A stretch of 9,744 bases of DNA from positions 1-9,744 of the forward strand of contig JALQVJ010000150.1 of the NCBI GenBank assembly GCA_023260355.1. The letters are read 5' to 3'. Under the pieces are notes generated by a model. It saw nothing but the letters and a program-made list of their open reading frames with translations, had not been told where the DNA came from and ran no database searches. Every line of letters starts with the position of its first letter. Within the stretch, counting starts at the first letter, position 1. Positions 6,232 to 9,744 of the stretch are shown piece by piece. Position numbers and translations under genes: made by a program. This stretch comes from Burkholderiaceae bacterium. Lineage in GTDB: Bacteria > Pseudomonadota > Gammaproteobacteria > Burkholderiales > Burkholderiaceae_C.

Positions 6232-7431
6232 TCAAAGACTCGCCTCGGCCCGTTTGGCGAGAATTTCAAAGGCGGGCAGGGTCTTGCCCTCGAGCACCTC
6301 CAAAAACGCCCCGCCACCCGTGGAGATGTAGTTCACGTCCTTCTCCATGCCGTACTTGGCGATCGCCGCCAGCGTGTCACCGCCACCCGCAATGCTGAAG
6401 CCACTGCTTTGTGCGATCGCCTGCGCCAGCGTCTTCGTCCCTTGCTCAAACGCCTCAAACTCAAACACCCCCACCGGCCCGTTCCACACAATCGTGCCCG
6501 CCGCCTTCAGCTGCTCGGCCAACATCTGCGCCGTCTGCGGCCCAATGTCCAAAATCATGTCGTCCGCCTCCACCTGCTCGGCCGCCTTGGTCGTCGCCGC
6601 CGCATCCGCCGCAAACGCCTTGGCTGTCACCACGTCCACAGGGATCGGCACCGCAGCACCCCGCGCTTGCATCGCCTCCATCACCGCCTTGGCCTCCTCC
6701 ACCAAGTCCGCCTCAGCCAAGCTCTTGCCAATCGGCAACCCCTTGGCCAACATGAACGTGTTGGCGATCCCGCCTCCCACAATCAAGCCGTCCACCTTTT
6801 CTGACAAGGCCTTGAGGATCGTCAGCTTCGTCGATACTTTGGAGCCCGCCACAATCGCCACCAGCGGCTTCTTGGGCGCTTGCAACGCCTTGGAGATCGC
6901 ATCCATCTCGGCTGCCAACAACGGGCCCGCACACGCAATCGGCGCGTACTCCGCAATCCCATAGGTCGTGCCCTCTGCACGGTGTGCTGTGCCAAAAGCG
7001 TCGTGCACAAAGATGTCGCACAGCTTGGCCAACTTCTGTGCCAGCTCGGGTTTGTTCTTTTTCTCGCCCACGTTGACGCGGCAGTTCTCCAGCAGCACCA
7101 CCTCACCTGGCTGCACAGCCACCCCATCGATCCAGTCCGCCTGCAAGCGAACGGGTTGCCCCAGCAACTCAGACAACCGCTTGGCCACCGGTGCCAATGA
7201 GTCCGCAGGCTTGAACTCCCCTTCCGTGGGGCGGCCCAAGTGCGAGGTCACCATCACCGCCGCGCCTGCGTCCAAGCCCATGCGAATCGCTGGCACCGAT
7301 GCCCTCACCCGCGTGTCCTCGCTGATCTCACCCGACTCCGTCAACGGCACGTTCAAGTCAGCACGGATGAACACGCGCTTGCCACTGGCTTTGCCTTGTT
7401 CACACAGGTCGGAAAATCGAATGAATTGCAT
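6232..7431 (-). CDS. pgk: Phosphoglycerate kinase
   Basis: This complete 399-residue enzyme transfers phosphate between 1,3-bisphosphoglycerate and ADP in the cytoplasm. Substrate-binding RADLNVP (23-29) and SHLGRP (63-68) lie in the N-terminal domain, with ENCR (115-118) and HRAE (150-153). The nucleotide domain shows AGSKVSTK (195-202), GPVGVFE (318-324), GGGDT (349-353) and STGGGAFLE (370-378). The ATG ending at 7431 gives the family start MQFIRFSDL. The coding strand is strongly G-rich in the middle of the gene, which makes long Pro- and Arg-rich open frames on the other strand; these are shadows. A TACAAT box 44 bases upstream suggests its own promoter. fba follows. Confidence 0.98.
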   Translation of the reverse strand: MQFIRFSDLCEQGKASGKRVFIRADLNVPLTESGEISEDTRVRASVPAIRMGLDAGAAVMVTSHLGRPTEGEFKPADSLAPVAKRLSELLGQPVRLQADWIDGVAVQPGEVVLLENCRVNVGEKKNKPELAQKLAKLCDIFVHDAFGTAHRAEGTTYGIAEYAPIACAGPLLAAEMDAISKALQAPKKPLVAIVAGSKVSTKLTILKALSEKVDGLIVGGGIANTFMLAKGLPIGKSLAEADLVEEAKAVMEAMQARGAAVPIPVDVVTAKAFAADAAATTKAAEQVEADDMILDIGPQTAQMLAEQLKAAGTIVWNGPVGVFEFEAFEQGTKTLAQAIAQSSGFSIAGGGDTLAAIAKYGMEKDVNYISTGGGAFLEVLEGKTLPAFEILAKRAEASL

Positions 7432-7474
7432 GGTCTATCTCAGTTAAGTAGCGTGAAAGATAAAGGTTGGGCCG

Positions 7475-7480
7475 ATTGTA
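7475..7480 (-). promoter_or_regulatory. Probable -10 box of the pgk-fba promoter
   Basis: The minus strand reads TACAAT in the 74-base gap between azlD and pgk, five of six matches to the -10 consensus. A start near 7468 would leave a 5' leader of roughly 37 bases. The -35 region 16-18 bases upstream is poor, so either the promoter relies on an activator or the box is fortuitous. Position and the strong expression expected for pgk support it. Confidence 0.42.
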
Positions 7481-7505
7481 GGCAGCCGCCTTTCCCCAAG
7501 CTGAA

Positions 7506-7859
7506 TCACCAGCCCAGGCCGATATGCAGTGGCAGGTAAACCAGCATGCCCGTGGCGATGGTTCCCAAAACGCCGCCGCGCTTGAAGTACCAGACCCCCG
7601 CGGCGACGGCCGCCATCCAGCGAGCATCGAGCAGTGTGGTCATGAGGGCCCCTTGTGTCATCACCATCTCTGGGACGATCACGGCAGAGAGTGCAGCGAT
7701 GGGTGCGTAGTGCAAACCACGTTGCACCCAGGCGGGCAGCGGCATGGGTTTGGATGCAGCAATGAAGAAACCACGCGTGAGCACGGTCACGACCCCCAAG
7801 CCAAGACACGCCAGCAAGGTCCAGCCATCGGTCGTGCTCAAAACGGTCATGTCCCCCAT
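7506..7859 (-). CDS. azlD: AzlD family branched-chain amino-acid transport protein
   Basis: This 117-residue integral membrane protein is the small partner of AzlC. It has about four hydrophobic stretches: WTLLACLGLGVVTVLTRGFFI, YAPIAALSAVIVPEMVM, WMAAVAAGVWYF and a C-terminal LGTIATGMLVYLPLHIGLG. AzlCD pairs export branched-chain amino acids and were named from azaleucine resistance in Bacillus subtilis. The ATG ending at 7859 overlaps the azlC stop by one base (TGATG) and has GGAGG eight bases upstream. A second ATG three codons later has its purines too close, so I chose the first. It ends 74 bases before pgk. Substrate is inferred from the family only. Confidence 0.88.
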   Translation of the reverse strand: MGDMTVLSTTDGWTLLACLGLGVVTVLTRGFFIAASKPMPLPAWVQRGLHYAPIAALSAVIVPEMVMTQGALMTTLLDARWMAAVAAGVWYFKRGGVLGTIATGMLVYLPLHIGLGW

Positions 7860-8590
7860 CACACACGCCTCCGAACAAAACCCCGCCCTTGCTCCAAAGT
7901 CAACGCCGCCGCGACGGCCACTGCAATCGCGGTCAGAATATTCAGCTTCAGCGGCATCGCAAACGCCATCACCGCGACGGCCCCTGCGATCAGTGCCGCA
8001 ATGATGCGCAGCTTTGAGCTGGCCAACGAGAACGTCACGCCAAGCAGCGCCAAGATACCTGCGAATCCCAGGCCCCAGCTGCTGGGAATCCAACTGGCCA
8101 GGGCAATCCCAGCCATGCTGCCGACCATCCATGCGATCCAGTTGGTGACAATGCTGCCGAACCAGTAGGCCTCGTGGGCGTCTCGCTCGGCATCATCCTT
8201 GCCGGGCTGGTGGTAGCGCTTCGTGAACAACACGTAAGACAAGTCACCCAAAATATAGCTGTACAAGAGCCGGCGCCCTCTGCTGAGGTGGGCAAGGTAG
8301 GGCTGCATGTGCGCGGAGAAAACGATGAAGCGCAAGTTCACGCACAAAGCAGTGGCCCAAATCACCCACAAGGGCGCGCCGACCAAAATCAACGGTGCCG
8401 CTGCGAGCTGCGCGCTGCCCGCGAAAACGACCAAAGTCATGAAGACTGCCTCGAACGTGCTGAGTCCGATATTGCTCAGAACCATGCCTGTGGTCAGCCC
8501 CCAGGCGACGATGCCCAGACTCGCATGGGCCATTTCTCTGACGCCGATGGCAAACTCGGGGTTGTTGGTGACTGCTCTCCACGTCTTCAT
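7859..8590 (-). CDS. azlC: AzlC family branched-chain amino-acid export permease
   Basis: This 243-residue inner-membrane protein is the large AzlC-type subunit and pairs with the following AzlD. Family landmarks are [13 protein letters not shown] (56-68) and [12 protein letters not shown] (84-95), with several further membrane helices: about 25-45, 146-167, 172-190 and 195-230. The frame is open upstream inside fmt, but the Arg-rich extension is not AzlC-like. The ATG ending at 8590 overlaps the fmt stop by four bases (ATGA) and has AAAGG eight bases upstream. Coupling to fmt on one side and azlD on the other suggests one message. The substrate (Leu, Ile, Val or analogues) is inferred from the family. 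Confidence 0.92.
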   Translation of the reverse strand: MKTWRAVTNNPEFAIGVREMAHASLGIVAWGLTTGMVLSNIGLSTFEAVFMTLVVFAGSAQLAAAPLILVGAPLWVIWATALCVNLRFIVFSAHMQPYLAHLSRGRRLLYSYILGDLSYVLFTKRYHQPGKDDAERDAHEAYWFGSIVTNWIAWMVGSMAGIALASWIPSSWGLGFAGILALLGVTFSLASSKLRIIAALIAGAVAVMAFAMPLKLNILTAIAVAVAAALTLEQGRGFVRRRV

Positions 8591-9555
8591 GGCAAGGGCC
8601 TTTGCATCACCACACCGGTCAAATCGTGACCTTGAATGAACGATTGGGCTTCCAGCCGCTTGCCGCCGGCGCGCTGCAACACCTCGCAACGCAAAACGCC
8701 TTGGCCGCACGCGACATCAACGCCAGCGGCCGTGGCATTCAGCACGGTGCCCGGCGGGCTTTGGTGGGTGACCGCCAAAGGCTGTGCAGACCAGACCTTG
8801 AGCGGCTCTCGTGCGTCGCCCATCAACCAAAATGCGCCAGGAAAGGGGTTGAATGCCCGAACCCGCCGCGCCAAGTCCGTGGCATCAAGCATGGGATCCA
8901 ATGCCGCTTCGGCTTTGCTGATCTTGTGGGCATAGGTTACGCCTTGCTCGGGCTGGGGCGTTGCCGTGACCGTCCCCGTCTCCAGCGCGCCGAGCACTTC
9001 AACGATCGCACGCCCACCCTGCTCCGCCAACCGATCGTGCAAGCTCCCAGTGGTGTCGGTATCGGCGATGGGCATTGGCTCACGCCACAGCATGTCGCCG
9101 GTATCCAAACCCGGATCCATTTGCATGATGGTGATACCGGTTTGCGTGTCACCTGCCTCAATCGCGCGGTGAATCGGCGCTGCACCGCGCCACCTCGGCA
9201 ACAACGACGCATGGATATTGAGGCAGCCCAAACGCGGCAAGTCCAACACCCACTGCGGCAAGATCAATCCATAGGCCGCCACCACCATGACATCGGGCTG
9301 CAGTTGTCGCAGGGCACTTTGGGCGGCCTGCGCCTCTTCAGAGAAGCGGCCGTCTAATCGCAGCCCATGGGGTTGCATGACATTGATGCCGTGTTGCTGT
9401 GCCCATTGTTTGACCTCAGAAGGTTGCAGCTTCATCCCTCGGCCTGCAGGGCGATCGGGTTGGGTCAAGACCAACGCAACGCGGTGAGAGGCCTGCACAA
9501 TCGCCTCGGCAGCCACGGCCGCAAACGCCGGCGTGCCGGCAAAGACAACGTTCAT
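8587..9555 (-). CDS. fmt: Methionyl-tRNA formyltransferase
   Basis: This 322-residue enzyme formylates the initiator Met-tRNA with 10-formyl-tetrahydrofolate. The N-terminus [12 protein letters not shown] is typical. [13 protein letters not shown] (31-43) is the family's tRNA-binding loop, and the catalytic region reads [20 protein letters not shown] (113-132) with Asn113, His115 and, further on, Asp151 in GLDTGD. The C-terminal domain contains the conserved FNPFPGAF. The ATG ending at 9555 overlaps the def stop by one base (TGATG); a GTG immediately before it is possible but less likely. The order def-fmt is the standard arrangement, and the overlapping azlC start follows. Confidence 0.97.
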   Translation of the reverse strand: MNVVFAGTPAFAAVAAEAIVQASHRVALVLTQPDRPAGRGMKLQPSEVKQWAQQHGINVMQPHGLRLDGRFSEEAQAAQSALRQLQPDVMVVAAYGLILPQWVLDLPRLGCLNIHASLLPRWRGAAPIHRAIEAGDTQTGITIMQMDPGLDTGDMLWREPMPIADTDTTGSLHDRLAEQGGRAIVEVLGALETGTVTATPQPEQGVTYAHKISKAEAALDPMLDATDLARRVRAFNPFPGAFWLMGDAREPLKVWSAQPLAVTHQSPPGTVLNATAAGVDVACGQGVLRCEVLQRAGGKRLEAQSFIQGHDLTGVVMQRPLP

Positions 9556-9744
9556 CACGACTTCGCGGCTTCGCGCTCAGCTTTGATCAACCGGGTTTTG
9601 ATACGGGTGCGCTTGAGATTGGACAGGTATTCCACGAAGACTTTGCCCATCAAATGGTCCATCTCATGCTGAATGCAACGCGACAGCAGCCCATCACCCT
9701 CGACCTCTTGGACCTGCCCTTGCTCGTCGAGCGCCTCAACGCGA
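9555..9744 (-). CDS. def: Peptide deformylase, C-terminal part (cut by window edge)
   Basis: The last 62 codons and stop of a minus-strand gene are present; the 5' part lies beyond the right edge. The frame translates to a segment with [19 protein letters not shown], in which HEMDH is the HExxH metal-binding motif of peptide deformylase (motif 3), followed by a basic tail ending EREAAKS. The enzyme removes the formyl group from new proteins using a bound metal ion. The earlier motifs are outside the window. The stop overlaps the fmt start by one base. This ending was read directly from the sequence. Confidence 0.93.
   Translation of the reverse strand, partial: RVEALDEQGQVQEVEGDGLLSRCIQHEMDHLMGKVFVEYLSNLKRTRIKTRLIKAEREAAKS

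Noticed and set aside
6409..6804. Long Pro- and Arg-rich open frames on the plus strand across pgk
   Set aside because: They lie opposite a clear, full-length pgk and come from its strong G bias; the low-complexity translations have no family character.
8602..9357. 251-codon plus-strand open frame opposite fmt
   Set aside because: It is antisense to a complete fmt with catalytic residues intact; its Arg-, Gln- and His-rich translation is typical of a shadow frame.

Overview
The window looks like ordinary core chromosome of a betaproteobacterium, most likely Burkholderiales and probably Comamonadaceae. This rests on the GC-rich codon use, the Betaproteobacteria-typical DUF3579 protein, and the sequence types of ArgD, ArgF, class II aldolase, PGK, MiaB and Def/Fmt. 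The genus call is inference. I see no transposase, phage gene, CRISPR array, tRNA or rRNA, and no convincing undescribed system. The coding genes are intact except the peptide deformylase gene, which the right edge cuts.

Left block (1-2433, all minus strand). Reading leftward from a divergent control region, the order is a DUF3579 gene, yaeQ, a small hairpin terminator, then miaB (tRNA methylthiolation). After the miaB stop, towards the left edge, lie a perfect 8-bp inverted repeat and a 15-bp tandem repeat that may continue off the window.

Centre (2434-5139, plus strand). The 243-base region 2434-2676 is the longest gene-free stretch. It holds a perfect 20-bp inverted repeat in an AT-rich patch and a terminator-like hairpin with six T just before argD. 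Then come argD and argF, which make acetylornithine and citrulline on the arginine pathway, and a small cysteine-cluster (YkgJ-type) gene, all closely packed. The YkgJ gene runs 13 bp into the 3' end of the converging aldolase gene.

Right block (5127-9744, minus strand). In transcription order this is def (partial), fmt, azlC, azlD, pgk and fba. The first four overlap by 1 to 4 bases and look like one translationally coupled operon, pairing N-terminal formylation and deformylation with a branched-chain amino-acid exporter. A TACAAT box lies between azlD and pgk, so pgk and fba (glycolysis, gluconeogenesis or Calvin cycle) probably also have their own promoter.

The points most worth a second look are the argD leader hairpin, the palindrome between the divergent genes, the repeats beyond miaB, and two gene-order features: fba directly after pgk, and a YkgJ gene in the arginine operon.
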